Below are positions 63,029 through 64,000 of a stretch of DNA of 64,000 nucleotides, piece by piece (the first letter of the stretch is position 1; the number at the start of each line of letters is the position of its first letter). Origin of the DNA: Ulva prolifera (Eukaryota > Chlorophyta > Ulvophyceae > Ulvales > Ulvaceae); NCBI GenBank assembly GCA_023078555.1, contig CM041196.1, positions 806,001 to 870,000 on the forward strand, in the 5' to 3' direction. Under the pieces are notes generated by a model that saw nothing but the letters and a program-made list of their open reading frames with translations, made no database searches and was not told the origin of the DNA. A program made the translations under genes and the position numbers.

Positions 63029-64000
63029 CTGCACGCATGAGCGTAGGAGGTCGGCCAAGATATTCAGGACTCGCTGCTTGCCAAGTGCAGTGCAGGCCGT
63101 GCTACAAATATGTTATCCATAAGATATCATTCATGTGCAAGCAATTTGTGCTGAAGGGCGCTTGGGATGTGTGGCTGGGTAGTTTGCAGCAGCCGCTGCT
63201 TGCAAAGGCGTTGCGCCTATCTGAGAGTGGTCTTGGGCCGCACTGCTGGGGTTTGAGCACAGGACTGCAACATTGCAGGCATCAGCGGTGCTGCAAAACC
63301 TGTCGGCGCTCTGCCGAAACACCTTGCAGTCGCCGAGCTGCTCCTCGTCGCCGTCGCACAGGATCCCGCTGACCGCGAACGTCACGCCCGCGGGCCCTGG
63401 CAACGCCGAGCTGTCGCCCATGGTGACCTCAGCGCCCACGGCATACCCAAGCTGCCGGCACGCCACCAGTGCGCCGCGACGTCCAAGTGAATCGCTGAAC
63501 GCGGGGTCCCGCAGCCGCACAAAGACGCCGCGGTCACGGACCTCAAGGCGGCCATACTCCCACACTCCGCCGGGGTCGGCGAGGCCGCCCACCAGCCGTG
63601 CCTCGCCGTCCAGCGCCCCTGCAAAGCATCAACCATAGCTTCCAGGCCGTACTTTGTGCCATTAAACCAAGTGCCCCCTGTGTAAAGGCATCAGCTGAAT
63701 GCATGGTTCTACATAAGCCATGCAGGAAGGGCAGCGTTCCCCAGAGCACAATGCATCCGCTGTACATGATCAAGAGCCACAGCCGCCCACGTCTCCTTGC
63801 CTATGACCTGAGACAACATGGCACATATGCGGCCCGGACGCGCACTGGCGGCGGCATTGGAGCAGAAGAGCTCGACCGTCACGCCGCATGCTGCAGTGTC
63901 GCCAAAGGTGGCACGGGCACAGTCAGCGAGTTCCGTGTCGTCCTCGTCACAGAAGGCAACGCCGATCCATGGCGGCGGCAGCGGCGCGGCCTGCGTATCG
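62564..64000 (-). CDS. SRCR-domain protein, third paralogue (partial, domains F-G-H)
   Basis: Three exons on the minus strand match domains F (second exon, 63846 to the window end), G (63244-63618) and H (62564-63028). All ends are phase 1 at domain boundaries, GT-AG, and in the same order as the two complete paralogues. Domain H is one 465-nt exon here: the phase-0 intron after FVWATE is absent and the frame reads on into VVCTGLEARL. The gene continues beyond the window on its 5' side. H ends in phase 1 before GTGTGA, so a further 3' exon should exist; the next 100 bp end in a transposon. Confidence 0.86.
63244..63618 (-). CDS. SRCR domain G, single exon
   Basis: Encodes LDGEARLVGGLADPGGVW, YGRLEVRDRGVFVRLRDPAF, LVACRQLGYAVGAEV, CDGDEEQLGDCKVF and NVAVLCSNPS. 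As in the other G domains the first cysteine is missing (VFVRLR); two extra cysteines occur later (FCSTADAC). Confidence 0.87.
63846..64000 (-). CDS. SRCR domain F, second exon (partial at window edge)
   Basis: Encodes APLPPPWIGVAFCDEDDTEL, ADCARATFGDTAACG and VELFCSNAA, matching SPPWLASV ... FGDTWTC ... LFCSAAG of the complete genes. Ends in phase 1 before GTGCGC. Confidence 0.82.

Overview
The window looks like nuclear DNA of a green alga (Chlorophyta), perhaps a chlorophycean. The evidence is indirect: multi-domain SRCR genes (known from Chlamydomonas and Volvox), a secreted cysteine- and SPPPP-rich (hydroxyproline-type) protein, many short GT-AG introns with TGCAG acceptors, very long (AC)n, and hAT, Copia and LINE debris. 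I see no bacterial operon, CRISPR array, rRNA or convincing tRNA. Exon models below were made by hand from splice signals, reading phase and comparison between paralogues inside the window.

Layout. 1-2.35 kb: broken hAT transposase. 2.9-6.6 kb: a LINE 3' end with a perfect 15-bp target duplication; it carries a 666-bp TIR element and a 2.9-kb (AC)n array. 7.2-10.2 kb: perfect palindromes and LINE/SINE-like tails, no gene recognised. 10.64-16.47 kb: a complete 18-exon gene for a secreted repeat protein; one exon-intron unit of 329 bp was tandemly amplified, partly as 5-unit higher-order blocks. 17.6-22.7 kb: a decayed Copia element on the minus strand. 23.6-24.2 kb: the Copia RNase H part in the opposite orientation.

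26.3-36.7 kb (plus) and 49.8-41.8 kb (minus): two convergent paralogous SRCR genes. Each has a signal-peptide-like exon followed by eight SRCR domains (named A to H here) in the same order, with intron positions and phases that agree almost everywhere. Between them lie a decayed E-F relic, a LINE 3' end and a dispersed repeat. 62.56-64.0 kb (minus): the 3' part (domains F-G-H) of a third paralogue, running off the window; its H domain lacks an intron found in the other two.

51-62.5 kb is repeat-rich: SINE-like elements ending in TTGTAA with long target duplications, two elements with perfect 8-bp target duplications (hAT-type), a 1.9-kb element with long terminal inverted repeats, and LINE fragments. 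The host genes appear to encode cell-surface or secreted proteins; the rest is mainly mobile DNA.
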